A stretch of 64,000 nucleotides of DNA from Petrosia ficiformis (taxonomy: Eukaryota > Porifera > Demospongiae > Haplosclerida > Petrosiidae): NCBI GenBank assembly GCA_947044365.1, contig OX345644.1:3908077-3972076 (forward strand), written 5' to 3'. The notes below the pieces were generated by a model. That model worked only from the letters and a program-made list of their open reading frames with translations. It was not told the DNA's origin and did no database searches. Made by a program: the position numbers and the translations under genes. Shown here piece by piece: positions 36,601-47,579 of the stretch; positions within the stretch are counted from its first letter, which is position 1, and each line of letters starts with the position of its first letter.

Positions 36601-39600
36601 TAGTAATGTGGATATAGTAAAGTACCTCTTGTCAACAGGACGTATCGATCCAATGGCTATGAACAGATACCAAGAAACTCCAGTGCAATTGGCAGGAAAT
36701 ACCTATGGGATTTTGAAGCTGTTTGACCCATTTAAACAATGTAGAGTAGATTTCCCTGTTGAGTCATACAGTAAGGTCTTCCTATGTGGTAATACTACTA
36801 ACGGTAAGAGTTCCTTGGCAAATACTTTGGAGAAACGTGTTAAGGGTGTCTCACGGCTAGAGTGGCTAAATCCTTTTAAGCAACTAAAAAAGGCAGAGCC
36901 TCTCACAGCGGGTATTGTTCCTCATCATCTTCAGAATAATGAGATAGGTAATATTGTATTGTATGATTTTGCTGGTCATCCTGAATACTACAGTAGTCAT
37001 GAAGCTGTTCTGGAAAATGTCATGTTAAGATCTCCTGCTGTGTTTATCATCCTAATCAAGCTAACTGATAAACTGGAGGATATTGAGAAGCAGTTGTACT
37101 ATTGGGCTAGCTTTATTGAAAATGTTGGCAGTCGAATGTTGAAGAAATCTCAGATTATTGTAGTAGGCAGTCATGCTGATAAGAGAAGAGCAAAAAATGG
37201 CATAAATCTCATTAAAAGAATTGACATTCAAAGAATTATGGAACATCATGAATATAGAGGTTTTGTAGCTGTAGATTGTTGTAATAAAAATGGAGTGGGT
37301 TTTGATGAGTTTGTTATGTGCTTATCAGAAAGTACCAAAGCAGTAGTTGACACATCTGACAGTATTAGTTTCTATTGTCATGTATTGTATGCCTTTCTTA
37401 AGACAAAGCTTGATCAAGTAGCTATCACTTTAGATAATCTCTTACAACATATACAAGATGAGAACGAGCCTTCCCTTCCATCAAATGAATTGATTCTTTT
37501 TGAATTTCTAACCAATCTCAGTGATAAAGGTCTCATCGTGCTCATCAAAAGTACAGATTCTATTAACAGTTGGGTAATTATAAACAAAACTAGCCTCTTG
37601 AAAGAGATTAATGGCACACTGTTTTCTCCCTCACATCTTAAAGAATATCGTTCAACTCTGGCTAGTAACACTGGGATAGTACCAGTTTCTGTCCTAAGTG
37701 ATGTGTTCCCTCAATATGACCCTGACATGTTAGTGGGGTTCCTGAAGAGTTTGGAATTCTGTCATGAGATTGATGAAGATACTCTCCAAATTATTACCAA
37801 CAGTCTCCCCTCTCGATATTCTTATTCAGATAAATTATTATATTTTCCAGCTTTAGCAAGTGAGCCAATGAAGAATGTAGAGATTTCTAATGGTTTTGGG
37901 TGGTGTCTTTGGTGTCCAGAACGAATTCAATTTTTCTCGACCAGATTTCTTCATGTTCTTCTGTTGCGATTAGCTCACAAATCATCATTAAAAAGAGATG
38001 ATGGCATTATTACTCCATCAACTGAAACACGAATAGATGTTAAAAATTTAAATCGTTCCTGTAATATATGGAAGAATGGTATTTGTTGGACAAGAGATGG
38101 TGTTAAATGTATTGTACAAGTTAGTGAACAGAATCGTAGTGTAATATTATTAGTACAACCAGTTATCACTGGTAGTGATAAAGAATGTATTCAGGTTCGT
38201 AACTCAATTATTACAATGATCCATCTAATTCGAAACGAGTTCTGTTCGTCATGTGATATTCAAGAATATCTCATATCTCCTAATCAGTTACATTCTATAC
38301 TACAGTGTGAACTCAGTGAGACATCAATTTTTAGAATAGAACATGTTGCAAGGGCTGCTTTGTTTAAAATGCCAGTTACCAATGAAAATGAAACACTTGA
38401 GCTATCATCACTCTTAGGACAGTTAGAACCATACCACATTCTTCCCCTATCAGTAATCCAGCAACTCTTTGACAATAGTAAAAGCAGTCAATGTATCTCA
38501 GAACCTCTCTTCAGAGAAATACAAGAAAGATGTAGTCCAATAATGGATATCTATCCAGTAACCAGAGAGTCCAGCACATACCAGTCAGTTAGGGATCATC
38601 TGAACAGATTCAGTATATTTGGTGGAAGGAATCCATTTGTAAGTGAATATGATTATGTATTCTATGAAGCATTTATTATTTACAATTTATTTAAGACATG
38701 TGTTTTAATTATAGGATATTGCTGATCCTGTTCTGACTGATGATGAGAGAAAGATGATTTCTCAATCATTCTTTGTTACTACTAATATTAAACTTCTTAG
38801 CTATACAATACCAGATGGCACACTAGGTGAGTATTTATATTATTATAACTCATTATTGGCCTTTTATGTGGTATTCAGGAAGAGTAACTATTGCTTCTCT
38901 TAGATACCTAATTTAGTTGTAATGTTATATAAAATGGTCAAATAGTGAGCATTTAAGTGTAAGATTAAGCTTATTATATACTGAATTATCAATTTTCTCC
39001 TCTATAGTCACACGTGTGCATATACATGTAATTATATATATATATTAGCGTTGTCTCCTTACAAGCTTTTTCGATACATCATGTTTAATGTTTACAAGTT
39101 TACAATGCAACAATTAACACATATGGCAGATTAAACTTTGTTTGTCAACTACCTCACCAGTTTTCTATCTTTTAAAATGAAAATGTACCCAAATGTTTTG
39201 AAGTCTTCTTTGACTCTAAACAATTGCTGCCACCTTGTGCTCACTCAGTCGCCATTTTACTTTCTAAACTGAGCATGCACATACTATTAGCACATGTCAT
39301 GTTATTGCAACTGCTTGATAATTGATCTTCGGGAGAATTGACTTGATTCTCATATTATATCGTATTGCATTGGTTTTAATGTTCATGTAGTCCATGAATT
39401 AAGATTAATATTAATAAGGCTGACAGAACAAGGTAGTGAAAACTAAACCCATCAACATTAGTCATAAATTACCTTCATTACTAAAATGAACTATGCAATA
39501 CCAAATGATGCAGTTAGTAAGTACAACTAATGGATTTATTTTGTTCATGTACATTTATATAGTTAATGAGCACAGTACATAAATGGATGAACCTGTGCTC

Positions 39601-41277
39601 AAGTTACAATAGAATATAAGAAGGAACCAGTTTGTAGAAACTGCAACTAATAACTGTTATAGCTGAAAATACACCACAGATTGTTGCATTTCAGATGAGA
39701 ACATTAGCAGTAATTAATAATAATGACAACACAAAGGAATATGTTTATCCATATATTGTGTTTCAGATATTGCCGATAATGATCTAGAGATAAAGAAACA
39801 GCAAATTAAGAATCACTATCGAAAGAAGCCAGATGCAAAAGGTATTGCCTTTATTATTGGGATGTACAATGCTGCTGGTACAGATGTGGATGTTGATAAC
39901 GTATCTTCAGTGTTTAAAGATGAGCTGAACTTTGCTGTGTTTATTGAGAAAGATCCTACTTGCACACAGTTAGCTTGCTTAGTTAAAGCTGCTGCTACAG
40001 TCCGGTATCCACTTAACTACAAGTTTATTACTTTCTATTTTGCTGGTCATGGGGGAATTTATGATTCAGGGAGTCCATATGTAATACCAATGCATCTGAA
40101 GGAAGAAGATAGAAAGGTACTTCGTGTTGAGGAGGACATCATTTCTGTCTTTGCTGGTGTAAAACAAACATATCTATTCTTTTTTGATTGTTGCTTGAGT
40201 GGTACATCACTAGAAAAACATAGTTCAATAAACCATCCAAAGCCAATCAAAGCACCTGCTGGATGTATTATCGCTTATGCAACTAATATTGGCTATAAGT
40301 CAGCAGGAGATAAAAAACGAGGAGGTATTTGGACTCACTATCTCTGTAAACATTTGAGGGATCCACAACCACTCTCTATTACTACCATTCTTGATAAAAC
40401 TCATGATGATGTTATAAAGGAACGCAAGGATTTTCAACCACCCCTATTTTCAAGTTCTATTGGTGAAGTCTATCTGAAAGGTACATATGTATAATAACAT
40501 GTTTAGGAGGTCTGTATGTGTTATATCAGGAGATTATGAGGTGCAAAGCCACAAAGGAATGTGTAGTAATACTTCTGGAGTTACCAGACTGATTGTTTTA
40601 CATGTGTATATAATTAATCTTGTGGACACCTACATATAACTTGCCAACGATTATGATATGTTTTTTGAACTCTGGTTCTACACAGATGGTTGTGGCTTCA
40701 CCTTTCATAAGCTCCTGGTTGTATAAACCTACCAATGAAGAAAGTTGAAATGATAATTTTATTACCTGAGGGTAGCATCATTTCCAGTTAGTGAAAAATA
40801 TGTTTATATCTCTACTAACTGTGTAATCAGTATAAATGTCGTGATGTTTCATACTGTGTATGAACATGTATTAAATGCGTGGACACTTTTATGTCCATTT
40901 TGGAGGAGTGGTTTGTTTAATTTGCTATTCACTAGTATACAGGTAATATCCTAACATTGTGATGTGGGGATTCATGATTAAAGTAGCCTTGAGCTGAAGC
41001 ATCACCATTTTTATCCCTGCCTGCTGTAGTGATAATTGGTACATGTAATAACAAATTCATCTTTTATTGATACCTTTCTTCACTATACTAGTGCTACATA
41101 CAATTACAACCTTCTAGAAACAATACTTTATATGACTACACTCTTACTGAATAGACAAAAAAAGTTTTTTGTGAGCTTAAATTTATGCATACCCACACTT
41201 CATTTGCAAATTTCTTGACCTTAACACTGTTCTTTTACTTTAACTCTGACATTTTCTTATCATTAGATCCATGCTAA
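33635..41277 (+). CDS. Receptor copy B: ankyrin-Roc-COR-caspase-like protein, intact
   Basis: Exons 33635-38638, 38715-38826, 39767-40480 and a short last exon from 41267. All introns have GT/AG ends and phases 0, 1, 1. About 1946 residues. Residues 50-1035 form some 28 ankyrin repeats of 34 residues. Roc follows with GNTTNGKSS (1052-1060), DFAGHPEYY (1111-1119) and GSHADKR (1178-1184), then COR to about 1668. Exon 3 holds a caspase-like peptidase (clan CD, C14): KGIAFIIG, GTDVDVDNV, His1800 in FAGHGG and Cys1847/Cys1848 in FDCCLSG. No signal peptide or membrane segment, so cytosolic. It likely senses a ligand with its ankyrins and switches protease activity through Roc-COR; the role is inference. 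The ATG follows an acceptor at 33537. The 3' end is uncertain: joining 40480 to 41267 gives DPC-stop, while another frame at 41267-41371 is open for over 30 residues. Confidence 0.88.
38827..39766. other. Intron 2 of copy B
   Basis: About 940 bases. Near 39486-39520 is a word coding NYAIPNDAV followed by GTAAGT-like sequence, resembling the end of exon 2 (SYTIPDGTL), so a decayed duplicate of exon 2 may lie here. Nothing else recognised. Confidence 0.4.
39767..40480 (+). other. Caspase-like domain exon of copy B
   Basis: The domain begins about 60 bases into the exon. Catalytic His codon 40048-40050, Cys codons 40189-40194. The Cys motif D-C-C-L-S-G differs from QACRG-type animal caspases and is closer to metacaspase-type DxCxSG. 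The N-terminal half (GTDVDVDNVSSVFKDELNF) is caspase-like. Whether it cuts after Asp or after Arg/Lys cannot be told. The 207-base-plus stretch after Cys would supply the small-subunit part. Confidence 0.8.
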
Positions 41278-41524
41278 TCCTGAAGATAGAAATGAATTCA
41301 ATCCACCACCTCCTCCTGTCACTAGTGAGGGAGAGGAAGAAGGTGACCGGAGACGTCTTTCCCATTACTAGTCATTAGAACTCCAGACTCACTTCATTTT
41401 AAACACTTATCATGATCAAAGAAGAAAAGGTAATAATTTAATTTATATTCTGTCATTTATTCATCTCCTCACGCACATACATCTCTGCATGTTGTATCCT
41501 AAGTGTTAAAAAATCTCTATTTCA

Positions 41525-41777
41525 CACTGTAAAAATGAACTGGTTATTTTAACCCTTATTTGGTTACTGGAGTTTCAATGCTTTAATTTGTTATTTGTTA
41601 TTTGTTATATATTATAAGTACAAAGTTGTAGAATTTGTCAACAAATAACATTGTTCTCCACAGATAATTGTATGAGAATTACAATAATTTATACCTCACA
41701 AGCATAATATTTATAATATAGCATTGAAACTCCAGCAACCAAATAAGGGTTAAAATAACCAGTTCATTTTTACAGTG
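41525..41777. mobile_element. MITE-II, complete reference copy
   Basis: CACTGTAAAAATGAACTGG opens a 57-base terminal inverted repeat whose complement closes the element, with a single visible mismatch. About 250 bases, non-coding, with a TTATTTGTTATTTGTTAT core. I could not see a clear target duplication. Related copies are at 14217, 22600 and 24735. Confidence 0.9.
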
Positions 41778-42149
41778 CACTAGCTGCTTCTACCTGCATG
41801 TAAATATTGTACATAAATATTATATTTACCCACAATTTATATGTTTGTTTTTTTTTTGCAGTTGGTGACTTCATTTCTGAAAATCTTGGAAATTCATTGT
41901 AGAGAGTCATTCTATTGATGTCAATGTAGTCATCAAGAACACATCATCAACCACAATTCTTGTCTCCATTCTTCCATAAGATTTAGACTCCATGAGCAAA
42001 TTGCTTTAAAGAGAATGGGTACATGGAGAGGATTCGTCCTATTTCTTTTGGACAGGGTTAGTGACCTGTAGCTGAAAAAAATGATTCATAGTGCTACACA
42101 GAATGGTGACTGGATATTCCTACAGGTAAACTACTATATATATATTGTT

Positions 42150-42680
42150 TGTTGTCTCTTCTAGTTCCCATTCCCTTTCTTCATAATTTTCTCCTCATCC
42201 ATCTTCTGTTCTTCCTCTTCCTGTCTTTTCTACTCCTCTTACTCGGTCCTCTTCACCTCCTGCCCAGTTTCTACACCCTTCCCATATCATATAAACACAA
42301 CTCTCTCTATTCAGAATTGTCACTTAGCACACATACATGATGACTGTTGACTCTACCTATCCTCTATGCCAACCAAGCATTTCCAGTATCAGTACTACAA
42401 AATACAGTCAAAGTTTGTTGTCTCCTCTTCTAGTTCCCATTTTCTTTCCTCTGCCTCCTGTCTTCTCTTCTTTCTCCTGTTTTATTGGGGTTTTGTGTGT
42501 GTGTGTGTGTTTTTTTGTTTTTTGTTTTTTTTATTTACTTTCCTGTTTCTCCTCTTCTTTCTAATTCTCTCTTGTTCTCTTCCTGTTTTTTCCCAAACTC
42601 TTATTCCATCTTCTCTTTTCTCTTCTTCCTTTGCCTGCTCTTACTTTTTTTCTGTTCATACCATCTTCTTCTCCAAATGA
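42150..42680. repeat. Pyrimidine-rich tract in dynein remnant
   Basis: CT-rich on the plus strand over roughly 500 bases, with a short (GT)n run near 42495-42512. It carries a duplicated dynein exon fragment at each side. Open frames here reflect low complexity. Confidence 0.7.
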
Positions 42681-43834
42681 CTTCCATTCTTTTACATATC
42701 ATAGTAGTGGAATCTCATCACCTGATGCACGGTGTTGTTCATATACACATACATGATGAATTACCTATCCCCTATGCCAGCCAAAACATTTCCAGTATCG
42801 ATATCAGTATTATGAAATCTAGTTAAAGTTCCAAACGAAGCTCCTATAGGTATTGTAGTATAATATAGACATAGACATAGTACATGCAATTGTTGAGTGT
42901 AGAACTGAAGTATTTAGTATTATATTGCCTATGCAGTGTATACAGAGAGTTTGGTGGTTGTTTGTGTGGTTGTCATATATAAATGTAGCTCAGTGGTCAG
43001 AATACTGGTGACTAAAACTATTTGGCTCGTGTTAGATTCTTGGTGACTGCTAGCTTTTAACTTTCTTTTTTAGGCTCAATTCTTATGTTTAATAATTTTG
43101 AAAATTTGTCTTAACTCACTCAATTAGTGCTGAATTATAAAGAGCCAATATAAAAAGAGCTTTCACTGAAATACAAGGTGCTTTCTTTGAAGAGCATGAT
43201 AAATCATCACACACTCCACACTTCACACACATACTACATGCACATTCATTACACACACAGTCTACACACTACACACACTCACACTCAACACTCAATATAA
43301 ACAAACTTGGTATATACTCAACACGGTCCACACATACATCACACATCACAATTTTTAGCTTTCTTGTTAGATCTTCTAGCATCCTCCATACTTTACTTTG
43401 ATTTCATTTCTAACAGATCTTGGAATATCTTGGAAAAAAAATCATTTTTGTTTGTGTGTCTTTCATGCCGTTATTTTGGAGAGAAAGACGTTTGGTCCAC
43501 TAGGTTGGAATATCAAGGTAACTACTATAATTTGAACTACATGTACATGTATATCAAGACTATACAGATTTAGTTAATATTGATTTGTTGTGGAATAGTA
43601 TACATACACATACCTACATGATATTGTTACATACATCAATACACATATAAATAAGTACACACATGTATACACACATACAGTGATTACATACATGCACATA
43701 AACACACACGTATATACATACTTGTACGTACGTATGTACATGTACTTACATATAATATAGTTTGTGTGTATGCATAGCTATTTTGTCACAGTACAGGAGC
43801 ATTGTACAATGTAGTAATGTACATATGTATATAT

Positions 43835-44060
43835 CAGACATGGGGTGAAGTACTTTGGTACTTGTACACTTAAGCACAGTTAATGAAGTACTTGGTAATT
43901 ACTCAAATCTTTTTTCATGAGAAGCACAGATACTTGTACTGTATTTAAGCACCGATCATATTTTCAAGTACTTTTGAAGCACTTTGAAGTAATTTTACTA
44001 CTTTAACACATTAGGCCCACAATCATATCAGCTACAATGTACATTGTTGACACATTTATA
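43835..44060 (+). mobile_element. hAT-like MITE, partial copy
   Basis: Begins CAGACATGGGGTGAAGTACT and is full of AAGTACTT words, like the complete element at 47018-47355. The right end is not found; the copy fades near 44000-44060. Confidence 0.55.
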
Positions 44061-44191
44061 GTGCTAATAGGATGATAAAATCAGTCATGTGCATGTAATA
44101 TTTCCAGCTGAATTGAGAACAGCTGTTGTCTTGTCTGGGACTCCGGGTACTGTTCATCAAAATGGCAGAAAAAGTGAAATCAGTTCCTACG

Positions 44192-44261
44192 TACATACAT
44201 ACATACATATATACTATATATGTATGTATGTACGTATGTATGCACATATGTATGTACGTAC

Positions 44262-44292
<31 letters not shown>

Positions 44293-44671
44293 TATGTATG
44301 TAGGTATGTACGTATGTATGTATGTATATATGTATAATACATATGTGTGCACGTACCTATTATACGTATGTATGTACGTACGTATGTATGTATGTATGTA
44401 TGTACATATATATATATGTATGTATGTATGTACGTATGTATGTACGTACGTATGTATGTATGTATGTATGTAGGTATGTATGTATGTATGTACAGATGTA
44501 CGTACGTATGTATGTATGTATGTACATATGTATGTATGTATGTATGTATGTATGAACATATGTATGTACGTACATATGTATGTATGTATATATGTACGTA
44601 CGTATGTATGTATGTATGTATGTATGTATGTATGTATGTATGTATGTATGCGTGTACGTATGTATCTATGT
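44192..44671. repeat. Large (GTAT)n / (TGTA)n microsatellite
   Basis: About 480 bases of GTAT units with CG-containing interruptions, flanked at left by CATA units so that the left end is partly palindromic. Every reading frame is open on both strands, giving false peptides of YVCM or YIHT units. It occupies the place of a dynein exon and its intron. Confidence 0.97.
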
Positions 44672-46132
44672 TTAAGAATTATTCTAAAATGATTCTTTTC
44701 ACCAGTAACACTAACTCCAGAATACAAATATTATTAGTAAAGTTATTAGCAAACTATCCAACCATTCCTCAATCCATTCATCTATTTATCTGTTTATCCA
44801 TTCACTTCTTCATCCTACCATTTTCTAGACTAATGAAACTCATACCCTAGTCACTACTATATTGGATATACAACCTCGTATGGCTAGTAGTGGAGATGGT
44901 AAGACTAATGATGTTTATGATACACATAGTATTCATTTGTAGTTTTGTTTTAGTTCAAAAACTCCTTCAGAAAGGCCTGTTAATGAGGCCTGCTGGAGCA
45001 ACCCAGGCTACATATATTTTAGCCTGGACATTATTGTCCAGAGTGATGATCATATTTAATCAGTTTGTGTGTGTACATCGAAAAATGCACATAGTTCATT
45101 ATGCATCAAAAAGGACACATAATTAATCCCATAAAACAGGAGTTCCGTTATTGGTAATATTAATTGACCACCCCTCATGAATAATTAATGAGGTGAAATC
45201 GACCTCCCCCTTTGTACTTTGTGCACCAGGTTCTTTTCACATGTCCTGTCCACTTCTAACTGGCTTATGCCAGCCCTATTAAGTTTTACTACAACTGAAT
45301 TGTAATCTATTACAACTATATAGGAAATAGGTTAACTAAATCTTCTTTTGTAAGCTTAATGATACTAACTACATGTACATGTGTATTTTTATGTAAGTAA
45401 AGAAACTAGACATATACCTAACTGACAGTGATCATTATTTACATACTTAAAACAACATGACCATCCTGACATAATATATGCCACTTTCTCTTCTTATCTA
45501 TCAGCACGTAATTATAAATGGACAACCCAAATCATACATAGATATCTGGATTCATCTTTGCTTAAGGTTAGAGTGTTTTTGGTAATACTTATATAGTCTT
45601 CTCAATTACATTTCATATTTAGGTTTCTAACTCTTCAAAACCACACTCGGAAGTACAACTGAGGACTTCTATAATGCAGCTATGAAAGGCCGGAAATAGA
45701 AACAGATTGATGAAGATGTGAGTTTACGGCGTAAATCACAATATTTTTCCAGTTTTATTTATATAACTACCTCAATGTGCCTAGTAGTTGCTGAATTCCA
45801 TGTAGATACAGCTTCTTGTGCATAACCTTAGAGCAATTACTCAAGTTAAAATCACTTTATAAGAATTCATGTATCTAGTGTGATCATCAAATGATATTGA
45901 ACTTTGAATTTATAATCAGCTAAATTTCAACTCGATGTGATTATACTTTAGTTATAGTAGTAGTTATTGCTGTAGATCTGTATTTGTAGTTTAATTATAG
46001 TTTAGACTCTTAATGCCTTACTAAATGTTCAAAATTAAACCATTAACTTGAACAGTCATGAAGTGCGAATTGTTATAAAATTCAATTTTTCATTTGTTCT
46101 TTCAATATAATATAATAACACAATTTTATTTT

Positions 46133-46512
46133 TATGGCCCGTATGATTGCTTTCCCATGGGTTTGATGTATGGTTATATATGTTTATGTCGCTTGTGCAA
46201 GCATGCGTTGTATACTTAGCTAAAGAAGATACGTCATTCCAGGGGGGGCTCGGTAAATTAATGGACTTGGCATGTAATAGAACGCATGCTCAAGCTGTAC
46301 ATACCAGCAGGAACAAACCTGCTTGTAGCTTTATGTAGAAACTGGGACTAATAGCTGTTCTAGGTGCAATACATTTCTGAAGTTCTACAAGAACCTAAGA
46401 AAAGTAGATAATCAAAATAACAATAGCTATAGTGTTTTAGAGTCAGCCATGATCACTGAATGTTGGACACCACAAAGCAATCACAGAGAGACTTTTTCTC
46501 TATATATCTTGT
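46133..46512 (+). mobile_element. MITE-I copy shared with 12139-12496
   Basis: TATGGCCCGTATGATTGC at the left and AAGCAATCACAGAGAGAC at the right, with the GGGGGGGCTCGGTAAATTA landmark. It lies about 90 bases before the dynein exon HDVPTDG, as at 12139-12496. Confidence 0.85.
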
Positions 46513-47017
46513 TGTTATTATAATTAAGTTCAAATAGACTTGTGATGGATACAGAAACACACTAAGTAACCTTTATGGAATTTATATATTTTTATTTAGC
46601 ATGATGTTCCCACTGATGGTGTGTTGGGTCATGGATTATTCATGGTGCTACGAAATGGGATGATGAAACTATGAACATTACAGACTCAATCCCATGAGAG
46701 ATGAAACAAGTATGAGACTATTTTTCATCCTTAATTACAAATACTGTCCAGATTCTATTATAATTACAAGTTCTATTCGATTACAATGTACTGTTATATT
46801 AATTTTATCAATTTTGTTTTTATATTTTATCACTTAATCTCATAGTGCCTACCAGTAATGCACATGGAGCCTAAACAGAACTTTACTCCTGATTCAGCTG
46901 ACTATAATGTTCCTATATATAAGACAGGTGCATGTACTGGTGTACTATCAACAACAGGTGATATAACCAGCACTATTATATCATTCACTTAATTCACTGA
47001 AACAGTACTATCAGGAG

Positions 47018-47355
47018 CAGACATTGGTCCAAGTACATTGGTACTTGTACTTAAGTACAATAAGTACAACCCCCTGGAGTACTTGTACTTGTACTGAGTT
47101 TCTAGGTCAGTACTTTAAAGTACTTAATGTAACAATGCACTACATAGTGATAAATAAATTATTGGTTTTGGCAATTAAATGATAATTAATGTAGTATATA
47201 ATTGCAATTAATTTTGATAGTTGGTACTTATTATGGATTTAAGTACTTTGATATGTACTTGAGATAGTACTTAAGTACAGCACCATTAATTGCCCTTGTA
47301 CTTGTACTTACAACTAGCACCAACTATTTTGTAAAAGTACTTGAACCCATGTCTG
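47018..47355. mobile_element. hAT-like MITE with 8-base target duplication
   Basis: Outer ends CAGACATTGGTCCAAGTAC and the complement of CAGACATGGGTTCAAGTAC. It is flanked on both sides by ATCAGGAG (47010-47017 and 47356-47363), an exact 8-base direct repeat, the hallmark of hAT insertions. The interior is built from AAGTACTT/GTACTTGTACTT words. Non-coding. Inserted in the last dynein intron. Confidence 0.92.
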
Positions 47356-47579
47356 ATCAGGAGCACATCAATTTTGTTTTTCCTCGTCACAAACCTAGTC
47401 ATTCTGTCTTCCTCTTACAGGTCACTCTGCTAACTTTGTCATTGCTGTTAGACTGGCTATAGTCTCAAGACTACTGGGTTTCAATGGGTACTGCTCTTCT
47501 TCGTTAATCAGAACTACCAGATGAAATAATTCTTTCCATATCACTTATAACTATACTATAAATACATAATGTTATATTT

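Larger units (their letters stand above)
41872..47500 (+). pseudogene. Axonemal dynein heavy chain 3' fragment (unit between B and C)
   Basis: More exons than in the unit after A. 41872-42125 reads FISENLGNS, SIDVNVVIKNTSS and AEKMIHSATQNGDWIFLQ (AAA5-AAA6 region), with stops. FPVSVLQ-type exons lie near 42382 and again near 42786. 43139-43200 reads RANIKRAF and FFEEH. 43434-43518 reads [18 protein letters not shown]. About 44670-44735 reads FFSPVTLTPEYKY with the shared TGA stop at 44690-44692. 46600-46690 reads HDVPTDGVLGHGLFM with a frameshift before KWDDETMNITDS. 46910-46957 gives the YKTG tail, and 47420-47480 the GHSANFVIAVR tail. The exon equivalent to 25231-25333 is missing where a microsatellite stands. 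Decayed throughout. Confidence 0.85.

Noticed and set aside
42149..42826. Open frames of hydrophobic Ser/Leu/Phe-rich peptides
   Set aside because: Low-complexity pyrimidine tract; no start context or domain, and it lies in a dynein pseudogene.
44056..44850. Several overlapping long open frames on both strands
   Set aside because: They are produced by the GTAT/CATA microsatellite, which lacks stop codons in all frames; the peptides are simple YVCM or YIHT repeats.
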